Assembly: GCA_038142005.1 (NCBI GenBank)
Contig: JAYQJE010000007.1
Location: forward strand, 22,129-86,128
DNA length: 64,000 bases
Origin: SHAN690 sp023262195
GTDB lineage: Bacteria > Bacteroidota > Bacteroidia > Flavobacteriales_G > Salibacteraceae
Reading direction: 5' to 3'
The position numbers were made by a program, and so were the translations under genes. Below, piece by piece: positions 19,582 to 29,098 of the stretch. The notes under the pieces are model-generated. The model saw nothing but the letters and a program-made list of their open reading frames with translations. It had not been told where the DNA came from and did no database searches. Within the stretch, counting starts at the first letter, position 1, and every line of letters begins with the position of its first letter.

Positions 19582-20697
19582 CTATTTTGCCAATTGAATT
19601 TGTAGGATGAAAAATGGGGGTTGGGTTTCGGAGGCAAAGATTTTATGCTCGATTTGTTTGCCACTTAATCTTTTCAGCTGCATCAGCCCGGTTCCCTTCA
19701 TTCCTTTTCCTTGTACATGCTCCTCACCAGTTTTACTTAAGAGGTTATTGATCTCTTCAGTAGTCATGATGTTAATTCGATTCACAACGCGTTCTATGGA
19801 ATCTTTATTATCCATGTGGATGTAGTTACCCGATTGCATGCAATATCCAGTAGGGATGCACTGCAACATAAATACTCCGGGTTTTCCTGGTTGATTGAAT
19901 CTGTTGCAGGCATGTTTGGCAACATTTCTCAATAGCTCAGTCATTACGATGCCCAATCCATCACTCTCCGGATCATCACTTACGGTAGTATCAATTTGAT
20001 TCGACAAGTGGTTTACATTTTCTTCATTGAGCAAACCCTTAAAGAGTATTTGCGCATCAATGTCAATCATGTTATCATGAATGTCTATAGCCTTCTCTAG
20101 ATACTTTTCTCCTGAGCTTGCATCATCATAGTTATTCTTATCTATCGCTATAGAAAGATTGAGATAATAGAAGTAGCCGTCATCTACAGGAACAAATTTG
20201 TAATGCAGTTTACCACTGGATTTTCTTGCCATATCCACAAGACCTAAGCCAGCGCCACCTTTGGTTGAGAAACCAGAGTTATTAAGGATCTCCAAATAGT
20301 ATTCTTTTAGCTCTGCCTGCTCTTTATTGCTGATCGTAGATAGACGTTCTTCCAGAAGCTTCTTAACATCCGCAGCCACCCAGTTACCGTAGGTCACGGA
20401 ATATGCTTCCACATGCCTATTAATAATGAATAAACCACCTTCATAGGCACTGCCGTCTCTATTGTATTTCTGATGTCGGGTGATGTTTTGCAAACCCTCC
20501 ACCATAAGATAGTAGACCTTCTTTGCGATTTTTGGAGAATCAAGCGCATGCAGATTTTCATCTGTCAAAAACAGAATGTTATCTGTTATTGAGCTGTTGA
20601 AATTTCCCCGACAAGCAAATAAGAATTGATTTGTATCAATACTCCTTCCTGACTCGTGGATTAGGTCAAACGCATGTTTGTTTATAGGTTCGTTCAT
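19582..20697 (-). CDS. Tandem SiaB-like (DUF6272) histidine-kinase-fold protein
   Basis: The 371-residue protein contains two copies of a GHKL-type ATPase module. Copy 1 has an N-box-like LMVEGLQNITRHQ (residues ~64-76) and a G-box KGGAGLGLVD (~146-155). Copy 2 has MTELLRNVAKHACN (~252-265) and KGMKGTGLMQL (~331-341). The module preceding each N-box also corresponds (LFACRGNFNSSITDNILFL and ILFKGLLNEENVNHL). SiaB family kinases phosphorylate STAS-domain partners in partner-switching systems; members known to me have one module of about 180 residues. No SiaA/SiaC partner is visible in the window. It lies 38 bases upstream of the BatA-like gene. Confidence 0.78.
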   Translation of the reverse strand: MNEPINKHAFDLIHESGRSIDTNQFLFACRGNFNSSITDNILFLTDENLHALDSPKIAKKVYYLMVEGLQNITRHQKYNRDGSAYEGGLFIINRHVEAYSVTYGNWVAADVKKLLEERLSTISNKEQAELKEYYLEILNNSGFSTKGGAGLGLVDMARKSSGKLHYKFVPVDDGYFYYLNLSIAIDKNNYDDASSGEKYLEKAIDIHDNMIDIDAQILFKGLLNEENVNHLSNQIDTTVSDDPESDGLGIVMTELLRNVAKHACNRFNQPGKPGVFMLQCIPTGYCMQSGNYIHMDNKDSIERVVNRINIMTTEEINNLLSKTGEEHVQGKGMKGTGLMQLKRLSGKQIEHKIFASETQPPFFILQIQLAK

Positions 20698-20767
20698 CCG
20701 AGCGACAGCAAAAATTTAAATTTTATCCATATAATCATGGTTTGGAACGAAAACTATTGAAAAAACT

Positions 20768-21253
20768 TTGATTTCGGATTATAGAAGGTTAATTGATCTC
20801 TACAACAGCAATCAAAAATCGCTGAATAAGACTCTGAATACGAAATCGAAGAGTAAAGGTTTCGACAAGGCAGTTCACGAAGCTCACGATCAGGTGTTTG
20901 AAGAGATTGATTGCCTCAATTGTGCGAATTGTTGCAAGACGGTTGGCCCACTTTTTACGCCTTCAGATATCAAAAGGATTTCGGCAAAGTTGAAACTCTC
21001 TGAACGTATGTTTACAGATCAATTCCTAAGGCGTGATGAGGATGGTGATATGGTCTTAAAATCGCTTCCATGCCCGTTTCTTGCAGAGGATAATCGATGT
21101 AATATTTATGAATACCGACCTGCTGCTTGCCGGAGATTTCCGCATACGGATGAAAAAGGACAAAAGGCTCTTTTGACATTAACAAAGAAAAATGCTCAAG
21201 TGTGTCCTGCAGTGAGTCAAATAGTTCAAAAACTGGCCGAGTCAGTTCGCTGA
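20768..21253 (+). CDS. YkgJ family cysteine-cluster protein
   Basis: The 161-residue protein has the CLNCANCCK (CxxCxxCC) motif at about residue 49, PCPFLAEDNRCNIYEYRPAACRRFP (two more Cys) and a last Cys in QVCPAV. This is the UPF0153/YkgJ zinc- or iron-binding arrangement. The role is unknown for the family. No ATG fits: the ATG at 20737 is in another frame and ends at once. TTG at 20768 is the best start, or a base has been lost upstream. Its 3' end overlaps the convergent membrane-protein gene by 28 bases. Confidence 0.82.
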   Translation: MISDYRRLIDLYNSNQKSLNKTLNTKSKSKGFDKAVHEAHDQVFEEIDCLNCANCCKTVGPLFTPSDIKRISAKLKLSERMFTDQFLRRDEDGDMVLKSLPCPFLAEDNRCNIYEYRPAACRRFPHTDEKGQKALLTLTKKNAQVCPAVSQIVQKLAESVR

Positions 21254-21603
21254 CCATTCATATATCGCCAATATACCCATGCTCCTGAACCGTAAATGAG
21301 CACATCAATTAGGTCTGCCGTAAACCTAGGGTCGTATCTTGGTAGAATAAGTTCGAAGTAAACGGCTACCAGCACCGTGATGAAGGCAATATCGGGCAAG
21401 CCAATTTCAAAGTGACGGTGATTTGATGCAAAAATTTGTATGACAAGCTGTGCTGATTTTAAGATGATCGGTAGTGCTAAAAAGTCCTCCAAGTACATAT
21501 GCACAATAGGAATACTGGGCCAATAAACCTCTATGCCTTTATATACAGCAAACACCATGATAAATAGCGAGTAGAGGATTAAATCTAATCTATACTTCCG
21601 CAT
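21226..21603 (-). CDS. Small four-helix membrane protein
   Basis: From the ATG at 21603 (34 codons inside a longer open frame) the product is ~125 residues with four hydrophobic segments: LILYSLFIMVFAVYKGI, FLALPIILKSAQLVIQIF, IAFITVLVAVYFELIL and VLIYGSGAWVYWRYM. Similar small Bacteroidota proteins are sometimes labelled magnesium citrate secondary transporter, which I do not consider established. The chosen start avoids overlap with the upstream zinc-ribbon gene, whose stop lies 2 bases away. It is the end of the phoH-led minus-strand run. Confidence 0.6.
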   Translation of the reverse strand: MRKYRLDLILYSLFIMVFAVYKGIEVYWPSIPIVHMYLEDFLALPIILKSAQLVIQIFASNHRHFEIGLPDIAFITVLVAVYFELILPRYDPRFTADLIDVLIYGSGAWVYWRYMNGQRTDSASF

Positions 21604-21605
21604 AA

Positions 21606-21887
21606 TTAGTGGGCAAAGGCGGTAGCTAAATAGATGAAAAAGGCCACAATTCCATAGAGCATCAGTTGCACCAATTGTACCGGGCGTTTTAAGATTTGTA
21701 GCCAAATAGGATCTTCATTATTAATCCTCCAAATTGGGATATGTATATCCTCTACCGCCCGTCTTTTCTTTAGCTCATTCCTGCGGGCTTCATGAATTGG
21801 ATGACCGCAATGTGTGCAGTTTTCAATTTTCGCGTCTGTATAACTCCCGCACGTTTGGCACTTTTTGACGTGTATGCCTGCGCTCAT
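21606..21887 (-). CDS. Zinc-ribbon plus single-helix membrane protein
   Basis: The 93-residue protein has a rubredoxin-like zinc ribbon (CQTCGS and CTHCGH, residues ~10-28), a basic linker (RRNELKKRRAVED) and a single C-terminal membrane helix (LVQLMLYGIVAFFIYLATAF). The ribbon would face the cytoplasm. No function is assigned. It lies 3 bases after phoH and 2 bases before the four-helix protein gene, so all three are probably cotranscribed. Confidence 0.65.
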   Translation of the reverse strand: MSAGIHVKKCQTCGSYTDAKIENCTHCGHPIHEARRNELKKRRAVEDIHIPIWRINNEDPIWLQILKRPVQLVQLMLYGIVAFFIYLATAFAH

Positions 21888-21890
21888 TTA

Positions 21891-23225
21891 CTACAATAAT
21901 TCGTTTGCAAGGTTGGCCAATTCGCTGCGCTCACCCTTGCTCAAGGTAACATGGGCAAAAAGTGGGTTTCCTTTCAATCGATCAATGATGTAGCTCAATC
22001 CATTGGATTGCTCATCCAAATAAGGTGTGTCGATTTGTCGAATATCACCAGTAAAAATTATTTTGGTGTTTTCACCGGCTCTGGTGATTATGGTTTTCAC
22101 TTCGTGTGGGGTGAGATTCTGTGCCTCATCAATAATGAAGTAAACATTGCTCAAACTGCGACCGCGAATAAAAGCCAACGGAGTGATTTGGATTTTTCTC
22201 CTTGAGCATACTCAGTATCTGCTTGTAACGTTTTTCATTCTCAGTGAACTGACTTTTGATAAACTCCAGATTATCCCATAGAGGTTGCATGTAAGGATCG
22301 ATTTTTCTGTCAGCTGTGCCTGGTAAGAAACCAATATCTCTGTTGCTCAATGGGACTATTGGGCGCGCCAGAATCACTTGGTTGTATTCTTTTCGCTGTT
22401 CAAGGGCCGCAGCAAGGGCAAGCAGTGTCTTTCCAGTTCCGCAACGCCTTGCATCGTCACCAATTTTATATTCGGATTCATCAGCGCGTGCATAGCGAAG
22501 GTTTGCTCAGCATTTCTGGGCTTTATCCCATAGCTGTAGATTTTCTCTACCCGCTCCATCATCTCTGAAATGGGGTTATAGTAAGCCAGCGATGATGATT
22601 TTCCATTTTTCAGGATGTAGTAGTGATTATCGATCACTCGCTCTACGGCCGACAAATCTTCAGTATAACCAATCGTATAGAGTTTTCGGATGTACTCGCT
22701 ATCCACATGCTCAATGATCTCATTGCCCGGATATAATCGATTAATGTCCTCGATTTTGCCTGTCTCATAGTCTTCAGCAGGAATTTTAAGTGCCTTTGCT
22801 TTTAGGCGAAGATTGATGTCTTTGGAAACCAGGATAACACTAGTATTCTTTTCAGTTTGTTGAAGGTGCAAGACCGTATTTAAAATTTTATGGTCGGCTT
22901 TGCGGTCTTCAAATACCTTTTGCGCATCAACCTTGAGTTCACCATTATTTAGGATAATCTTAAATTTTCCTTTGTTTTCTCCTTCAAGTGGAATCCAATC
23001 TTGCAGCGTGTGATCAGCACTCACACGATCCATCAATCGGATGAATTCGCGTGCCTCGTAATTCTTGCTATCCTTTCCTCTTTTAAAGTTGTCTAATTCT
23101 TCAAGAACGGTAATTGGTAGGCATATGTCATGTTCATCGAAGCTATTGATGCTCTGATGGTCGTGCAGTATTACTGAAGTGTCGAGTACAAATACTTTTC
23201 TTTTTGGCTTTTTGCTTGCAGGCAT
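21891..23225 (-). CDS. PhoH family ATPase with N-terminal PIN domain, two frame breaks
   Basis: Residues 1-150 form a PIN ribonuclease domain (FVLDTSVILHDH, ITVLEELDNFKRGKD, VILVSKDINLRLKA). The rest is the PhoH ATPase, with Walker A VAGTGKTLLALAAALEQ and Walker B VYFIIDEAQNLTP, RAGENTKIIFTGD and DTPYLDEQSNGL. Three frames are needed. One base added to the pair at 22439-22440 gives GVAGTGKT, and one base removed from the T5 run at 22193-22197 gives EKIQITPLAFIRGRS. Both restore universally conserved sequence. PIN-PhoH (YlaK-like) proteins are coupled RNA helicase/ribonucleases. The two small membrane genes follow immediately. Confidence 0.93.
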
Positions 23226-23316
23226 AATCTCTGAATATGTACCGAAGGTATGCGCTGCTTGTGGCTATTGAGTAAAGTATTCTAATAAGTAATTAACGCA
23301 CGGTGTTGATATTCTA

Positions 23317-24507
23317 TCAATTACCTTGTATTATACTCTCATCAGTGGCTGAGAATGCCTCGGAGAACGCTAGAGCATGGGTGCTCCAATCGAAGTTTTT
23401 ATTGACGTATCTTTTTCCTGAGTCACCAATTTGTTTGCGTTTTTCGGCATTCTCAATAAGCTCAATTACACCTGCTGCTATGGAGGATGGATCATCGGCA
23501 ATGATTACATCTGTTCCTGAGATTGCTCCCAGAGCATTGTTTGCCATGCTTGTGGTTATGCACGCAACTCCACAACTCATAGCTTCTAAAAGCTTGTTTT
23601 GAAGCCCTGTGTTGACAATCATAGGTGCAACAAAGATTTTCGAGCTCCAATATATAGCGGAGATATCATCAACCCATCCCGTAATTCTCACATTTTGAGA
23701 CTCTAATTTTTTCACTTCTTGTGCCGGTGTAGCACCTGCAAGACATACCTGAATCGATGGATGCTTCTTCCACACGATGGGCATGATTTCCTTCACCAAC
23801 ATTTTGGCACTTTCAATATTGGGCTTGTAAGCCATGTTGCCTGTGAATAAAATATCTATAGTCTTGTCTCGCTTTTCAGTTTGAGCTTGTAAGAATTTTG
23901 GATCTATACCATTGGGTACCACAATGAGGTCCTTTACATGATCAAGTTGTTCTCGGTCTTGATTTGATATAATAAACCTTTTATTAAAGTAGCCTTGGAT
24001 GTCAGTCTCATACTGCTTTAAACGTTTCGCCTCCATCCTCATAATCATACTTTTTGGCCAACTCGACTTATTGGCCATCCGATCCATTCCAATTGAAAAT
24101 GCATCCATATAGTCAATAGACTTACTGAGTACAGAGTAAGGTTTGACATACTCTACAGTGCGCGTCAATTGACAAAAAATATGATCGGGTATATTGTGAT
24201 CTAAAAACTGGTTGAACTTCTTTTTAATGCTTTTGGAGTTGAAGTATGCCACCTGAAATGGCTTATCACTAAAGATATTCGTGATGAGCCTCCAAGCAAT
24301 TCCCCATTTATTCAAGCGGTAAATCTCTACCTTATTGCACAGTTCATTAAGCTTTAACTCGGCTTCCTTACTAATAGGTTTATCGGTCAAACAGAAAAGT
24401 GTGACCTCGTGGTTTTGAGACCATTCACGTAGTAGATGATATGCGCGGAGTTTATCACCTTTCTCAAGCGGCCAAGGAACTCGACTTAAAACTACGAGGA
24501 TCTTCAT
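23317..24507 (-). CDS. GT4 family glycosyltransferase (TIGR03087-like)
   Basis: The 396-residue protein begins with VLSRVPWPLEKGDKLRAYHL, the layout of sugar transferases often found with exosortase/EPS systems (TIGR03087, from memory). The C-terminal GT4 half holds VVPNGIDPKFL, ILFTGNMAYKPNIE, GWVDDISAIYWSS and the nucleotide-sugar site VAPMIVNTGLQNKLLEAMSCG. It should transfer a sugar to a polysaccharide or lipid-linked acceptor on the cytoplasmic side. It lies 6 bases downstream of the LptF/G gene. The association with TIGR03087 is interesting since an exosortase lies 34 kb away in the same window, but no direct link is shown. Confidence 0.85.
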   Translation of the reverse strand: MKILVVLSRVPWPLEKGDKLRAYHLLREWSQNHEVTLFCLTDKPISKEAELKLNELCNKVEIYRLNKWGIAWRLITNIFSDKPFQVAYFNSKSIKKKFNQFLDHNIPDHIFCQLTRTVEYVKPYSVLSKSIDYMDAFSIGMDRMANKSSWPKSMIMRMEAKRLKQYETDIQGYFNKRFIISNQDREQLDHVKDLIVVPNGIDPKFLQAQTEKRDKTIDILFTGNMAYKPNIESAKMLVKEIMPIVWKKHPSIQVCLAGATPAQEVKKLESQNVRITGWVDDISAIYWSSKIFVAPMIVNTGLQNKLLEAMSCGVACITTSMANNALGAISGTDVIIADDPSSIAAGVIELIENAEKRKQIGDSGKRYVNKNFDWSTHALAFSEAFSATDESIIQGN

Positions 24508-24513
24508 TGTGAA

Positions 24514-25943
24514 TCAATTAGCGGATTCAACCTTTTCCTTCGGGTTTATAAATCGAGTTAAGCGCTGGATAAACTTCGTGTATGTTTCCATATCTAATAC
24601 GCGACTATCAGTGCTTGCCTGATAGGTGAGGTAAAGACCAATAGGTAGAAGGATAAAAGATGCAATCCACATGGCTTGACCTGGATCCATTTCCCCTTGT
24701 TTTGCAAGTTTTTCGAATGTGATTGATGTAATGTGATAGGCCAAGAAGAATAGGACTGAGATTACCACTGGCAACCCTAGTCCACCTTTGCGGATGATGG
24801 CCCCAAGAGGCGCCCCAATGAAAAACAGTATGATACAAGCGATACTCAAGGTGAATTTTCTGTGCCACTCTATTTTGTGTCTATTCACGTTTCTTACTGC
24901 GCCTACGATGATTTCGTTTTTGGTGGCGATATTGGTTTTGCTTTGCCTAAGGTTAGCTATTGCTCCTTCGATATGGTCTACCTGTTTGCTGCGCTTCAAT
25001 TCGTTGTATGCGACTGCCATATTGCTATCCTCAACCACATTCTGCCTAATTGAGTCAAGGTTTACCAATTTCACAACTCTATTTTCAATGCTTTTATTGA
25101 ATTCTAGCCGCTTCTCAGTGCGTTTTTCATTTAGTGAATCGATAGACATATCGAGCTGTCTAAGGTTGAGCATTTGGTAATTGTCTTTAAACAACTCCTT
25201 ATCTGATCGTTCCATTTGAAAACCACTTAGGTCGAAACGCATAATCTCTTGGTCAAACTCAGAGAGCATATGTGGTCTATTCTTTCCTTCTACTTCTTCG
25301 TAGCTCGAGCCATTAGTGAGCTCAAAAATCAGGTAGCGCTCATCAGGGCTCATCTGCATTTTGCCTTTTTCTGCGCGGATTACATGGGTATTGCCATCCT
25401 TTTTTGAATGGTCATATATAAGCACGTCATTCAAGCCAGTGCCATCGCTGTCCTTACTATCCAACCGAATCACATAACCATCAATGCCATCATAATAAAT
25501 GCCTGGGGCGATATCAAAGCTGGTTTTTTGTGCCGAATGTCATAAAGCAATGCAGCAAATTCGAGGTTGGCCTTGGGCCAGACATAATTGGTGAACATAA
25601 AAGCGGCACCGCTTGTGAGCAGCGTGACCATTAGAAGGGGAAACATGATACGCATTAGGCCCATTCCACTCGATTTCATAGCTACCAATTCGTAATGCTC
25701 ACCAAAACTTCCGAAGGTCATAATAGATGCAAGCAGAATTGCCAAGGGCAGCGCCATAGGCACTAGGTTAGCCGAGGCATAAAACAAAAGCTCAGCAACT
25801 AAGTACCATTCAAGGCCTTTGCCTACAAGTTCATCAATATACTTCCAAAGAAACTGCATCACGAATATGAACAGCGTGATGAAGAATGTGAGAATAAACG
25901 GCCCTAAATAGGACTTGACAATTAGGATATGAAGTTTTTTCAA
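24514..25943 (-). CDS. LptF/LptG family lipopolysaccharide permease, one frame break
   Basis: The inner-membrane permease of the LPS export ABC transporter is shown by its N-terminal helices (LHILIVKSYLGPFILTFF, MALPLAILLASIMTFGSFGE, FPLLMVTLLTSGAAFMF). A periplasmic jellyroll region follows, then C-terminal helices (IACIILFFIGAPLGAIIRKG, GLPVVISVLFFLAYHI). N- and C-terminal parts are in different frames. Adding one base to the T6 run at 25524-25529 gives HKKTSFDIAPGIYYDGIDGY. The gene family is essential in LPS-bearing bacteria, so a real disruption is unlikely. A glycosyltransferase follows after 6 bases. Which of LptF or LptG it is cannot be said. Confidence 0.9.
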
Positions 25944-25989
25944 TCTAGATACACTTCAAGGTGTGGTAATCAAATGAAAAGCTCACATA

Positions 25990-26349
25990 TTAACCACCCA
26001 ATATGTGTCTCAACTCGTTGATCTGAGATTCCCAGAGCATTCGTTGCTCTTCCACTTCATCTTCCTCTGCGAAATCAATGATAAACAATCCAACATCTCC
26101 CGTTAAAGGGTCTGTTTTGATACGAAATTCAAAGAAATAATCGGTTCCTTCATCATCAAGCATTTGATAGCGAATGAACTCATCGCGTTTTTTGGCGAGC
26201 ACTTTTGCCTCCTCAACATTACCATCCCACTCGAATTTTGCTTGATCGTTTTTGATGGTTACATCATCGGCAAACCATTCACTCAGTCCACCGCTGGTAG
26301 ATAAACATTGGTATAAGATTTTCACCGATGACTTCATCGTGAACTCCAT
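25990..26349 (-). CDS. START-like (SRPBCC) domain protein
   Basis: The 119 residues include TSGGLSEWFADDVTI, FEWDGNVEEAKVLAKKRDEF, FEFRIKTDPLTGDVGLFIID and FAEEDEVEEQRMLW, matching a conserved Bacteroidota START-like protein of about 128 residues that binds an unknown hydrophobic ligand. Homologues I recall begin MEKKKIELEF; here GEKQQIEMEF lies just upstream in frame, with an ATG at 26372 one base out of frame. The true start is therefore probably 26372, with one base missing. The gene is separate from LptF/G by 46 bases. Confidence 0.82.
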   Translation of the reverse strand: MEFTMKSSVKILYQCLSTSGGLSEWFADDVTIKNDQAKFEWDGNVEEAKVLAKKRDEFIRYQMLDDEGTDYFFEFRIKTDPLTGDVGLFIIDFAEEDEVEEQRMLWESQINELRHILGG

Positions 26350-26607
26350 TTCAATCTGTTGCTTCTCGCCATGTTTTTGTTGCTTTTAATTGCTCTCGCA
26401 ATGGCGCGCAATATAAACTTTTGACTCAAATAAGCAAGCAACTAGAATGCTAGAATTAACGGTTCTTGGCTATCCAGTTTTCACGTAGAATGACATAGAT
26501 GTGCAGGTCAAGAAATTGATAAATGGTTGGGTTAATGGATAAGCGTGAATGGTATGACCTTTAATTGTTTGCTAACGCTCATATTGTAGAATAACGCGGA
26601 GTTTGCA

Positions 26608-27276
26608 CTAAATTGAATTCTTAATTCGGTTTGTGTAAAAAGCCCAAAGAAGACCGGCCGAAATAGCTCCTAGCGTTGTAGCAATCAAATAGATCCATAC
26701 ATGGTTTAAATTCATTGATACTAAAGCTGGACCGAGCGAACGTGCAGGATTCATAGAGGCACCCGTCAATGGACCTGCCAGGTATGCTTCAAGGATAACA
26801 GTAGTTCCTACCATCCAGGCAGTGAACCTATTTAAGCGCTTTGGACCTTGACTAAACACCAATATGACCATCATTAAAATAAATGTCAGGAAGTATTCTA
26901 GTATCAAGGTTTTCCAAATACCGATGATGGGTAAAGTACTACCCAGCATATGGTGGTCAGAAAATATTGACGAGAGCAATAATGAAGCTCCGATTGCACC
27001 AAGAAATTGCGCAAAACAATACGGAGCAATTTCTCGTAAATGGAAGTGTTTTCCAGCCCAAAATCCAAAACTCACAGCAGGGTTAATATGCGCACCACTC
27101 ACTTTTCCAAAGGCGATAATCATGGCGGTTACAATTAATCCAAACGCAAGAGATACTCCAAAGTGAGATACTTGACCTGCAGTCTCGTCCTCAATTATTA
27201 TCGCTCCGGTTCCAATTAAAACCAAACCGAAAGTTCCTATGCCTTCCGCTAATAGACGCCTTTTGTCCCAAATCAC
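26608..27276 (-). CDS. Aquaporin / MIP family channel
   Basis: The 222-residue protein has six membrane segments and the two NPA half-helix motifs of the MIP family: GAHINPAVSFGFW and GASMNPARSLGPAL. The second NPA is followed by the usual Arg of the selectivity filter, and the first is preceded by VSGAH. It should conduct water or small neutral solutes across the inner membrane. It is divergent from the START-domain gene at 27329. Aquaporin versus glycerol facilitator is not decided, but the length without extra loops favours an aquaporin type. Confidence 0.93.
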   Translation of the reverse strand: MIWDKRRLLAEGIGTFGLVLIGTGAIIIEDETAGQVSHFGVSLAFGLIVTAMIIAFGKVSGAHINPAVSFGFWAGKHFHLREIAPYCFAQFLGAIGASLLLSSIFSDHHMLGSTLPIIGIWKTLILEYFLTFILMMVILVFSQGPKRLNRFTAWMVGTTVILEAYLAGPLTGASMNPARSLGPALVSMNLNHVWIYLIATTLGAISAGLLWAFYTNRIKNSI

Positions 27277-27328
27277 TTAGCGAAATAAACGTTGCTATGT
27301 GTCCTACACGTTAAATTCGTCCTCAAGA

Positions 27329-27928
27329 ATGAAACACATTGGTGCAACCCTGCTTTTATTAATCACTTGCAGCGCTGGCCTAGCTCAAGATTGGATTTTG
27401 AAAAAGGATGAACAGGACATTAAGGTCTATACAAAACAGAATAATTCCAGTGGGTTTGACTCATTCCGAGCCACTATGGAGGTGAATGTGAGTGTAGGAG
27501 AGATTACCAAATTTTTAAAGAATATGGATAAATATCCTGAGGCTTTTCCTGAGACCAAAGAATTGAAGATACTTAAGCGACCTAATGATAGTACTCAAAT
27601 ACAGTACACCTACACGGAAGCTCCATGGCCGGTAAGTGACAGAGATGGAGTCTATGAAATGATTTTTCGAACAAACTCCAAAACAGGGCAAATGAGCACA
27701 CGTGCTCGTGCTCTTCCATCCTTTATTTCAGAGAAAGAGGGTGTGGTGCGCATAAAGCGCTCGGAGTCATATTGGATCGCAACTCCCATTGGTCAAAACA
27801 AAATTAGATTTGAATACATCGTCAATGCCGATCCTGGAGGTAGTATTCCGGGGTGGCTCGCCAACAGTGCCGCGGTCGATATACCATTTGACACATTTGT
27901 CAATATTCGAAAGGCACTCACTAGATGA
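27329..27928 (+). CDS. Secreted START-domain protein
   Basis: The chosen ATG at 27329 gives a signal peptide (MKHIGATLLLLITCSAGLAQ); the upstream GTG extension of 10 codons has no signal character. The mature part (WILKKDEQDIKVYTK, MDKYPEAFPETKELKILKRP, YTYTEAPWPVSDRDGVYEM, ADPGGSIPGWLANSAAVDIP) is a START/lipid-binding fold, typical of periplasmic proteins in this phylum that bind lipids or polyaromatics. The last 4 bases overlap the flavoprotein gene (ATGA), suggesting the two work together on a lipid or isoprenoid substrate; that link is inferred. Confidence 0.85.
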   Translation: MKHIGATLLLLITCSAGLAQDWILKKDEQDIKVYTKQNNSSGFDSFRATMEVNVSVGEITKFLKNMDKYPEAFPETKELKILKRPNDSTQIQYTYTEAPWPVSDRDGVYEMIFRTNSKTGQMSTRARALPSFISEKEGVVRIKRSESYWIATPIGQNKIRFEYIVNADPGGSIPGWLANSAAVDIPFDTFVNIRKALTR

Positions 27929-29097
27929 AAAAGTTTGATGTTGCCATCGTTGGTGCCGGTCCCGCGGGCTCCAGCTTGGCTATTTGTTTGCACAAGAGTG
28001 GTCTTAAAGTGGCGTTGATTGATAAATCTACGTTTCCAAGAGATAAAATTTGCGGGGATGCGATAAGTCCTGATGTGGTAAATCAATTGGGTAAAATGCC
28101 GTTAGGCACTAAGGAGGCTTTTATGGCCCTTGACAAAAAAATATGGTGCAATGCAGTGCGCTTTGTCTCTCCAAATTATCATGCGGTTGATCTTAAACTC
28201 AATGAAGAAGGTGTTAACGGCTACGTTTCCCCACGTATAGATTTTGACTCCTTTCTTTACAAGCAGGCACTGCTTTCAGATGCTGTAAAGGATTTTTCTG
28301 GCACGATCCTAAAGGAAATTTCGACATCCATTGATGGTGTATGCATCCAGCTAGAATCAGAATCTATAGAAGCTAAAATGGTGATTGGAGCAGATGGTGC
28401 GCATAGCATAGTAAAACGGACATTCATGGATGAGCCCATGGATAAGGATCACTATTGTGCTGGCCTGAGGGTTTATTATGAAAATGTTTCTGGATTTTCA
28501 GATGATAATGCGGTGGAGCTTCACTTCTACAATGAATTATTGCCAGGGTATTTTTGGGTTTTTCCTTTGCCTGGCAATCGAGCCAATGTTGGTCTTGGAA
28601 TGCTGAGCTCCTTTATCGCTAAAAAGAAGCCAAATCTCAAAAAGCTGTTGCAAGAGATCATTGACACACATCCCAACGTAAAGGATCGATTTGCAAACGC
28701 AAAAGCCTTGGAGCAGATACAAGGCTTTGGTCTTCCGTTGGGGAGTAAGAAACGCTTGATTTCTGGAGATCGATTTTTGCTCCTAGGTGATGCCGCTTCA
28801 TTGATTAACCCACTTTCTGGCGAGGGCATAGCCAATGCCATTAGAAGTGGCCGTGTAGCAGCAGATCATATTATTACTGCGTTCAATTTAGGTAGGTTTG
28901 ATGCCCAATTCAACCAAGCATATGACAAGGAGATATACAGGCGCTTGTGGGGTGAGTTAAGACTGAATTACTGGATGCAAATAGCCATGCGTAACCCGGC
29001 CAGATGTAATCTTATTCTGAAGTGGGCTATCGGCAATAAGCTGGTTCAAGAGGCCGTGCTTAGTGGTTTTAGCGTTAAAAAAATGTTTGCGAAATAG
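27925..29097 (+). CDS. FAD-dependent geranylgeranyl reductase family oxidoreductase
   Basis: The 390-residue protein has the N-terminal FAD/NAD(P)-binding signature VAIVGAGPAGSSLAICLHK, then DKICGDAISP, MVIGADGAHSIVKRTF (the DG motif) and LLGDAASLINPLSGEGIANA (the GD motif). These place it in the geranylgeranyl reductase/PHBH-like family (TIGR02032). It probably reduces double bonds of isoprenoid chains or hydroxylates a polyketide-like substrate. It is translationally coupled to the START-domain protein upstream and convergent with the esterase gene. Confidence 0.88.
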   Translation: MKKFDVAIVGAGPAGSSLAICLHKSGLKVALIDKSTFPRDKICGDAISPDVVNQLGKMPLGTKEAFMALDKKIWCNAVRFVSPNYHAVDLKLNEEGVNGYVSPRIDFDSFLYKQALLSDAVKDFSGTILKEISTSIDGVCIQLESESIEAKMVIGADGAHSIVKRTFMDEPMDKDHYCAGLRVYYENVSGFSDDNAVELHFYNELLPGYFWVFPLPGNRANVGLGMLSSFIAKKKPNLKKLLQEIIDTHPNVKDRFANAKALEQIQGFGLPLGSKKRLISGDRFLLLGDAASLINPLSGEGIANAIRSGRVAADHIITAFNLGRFDAQFNQAYDKEIYRRLWGELRLNYWMQIAMRNPARCNLILKWAIGNKLVQEAVLSGFSVKKMFAK

Positions 29098-29098
29098 C

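Noticed and set aside
20737..20760. ATG at 20737 as start of the YkgJ gene
   Set aside because: It is in a different frame and meets a stop after seven codons.
26373..26607. A small RNA or gene in the 235-base spacer before aquaporin
   Set aside because: No convincing reading frame, hairpin with T-run or conserved element was seen.
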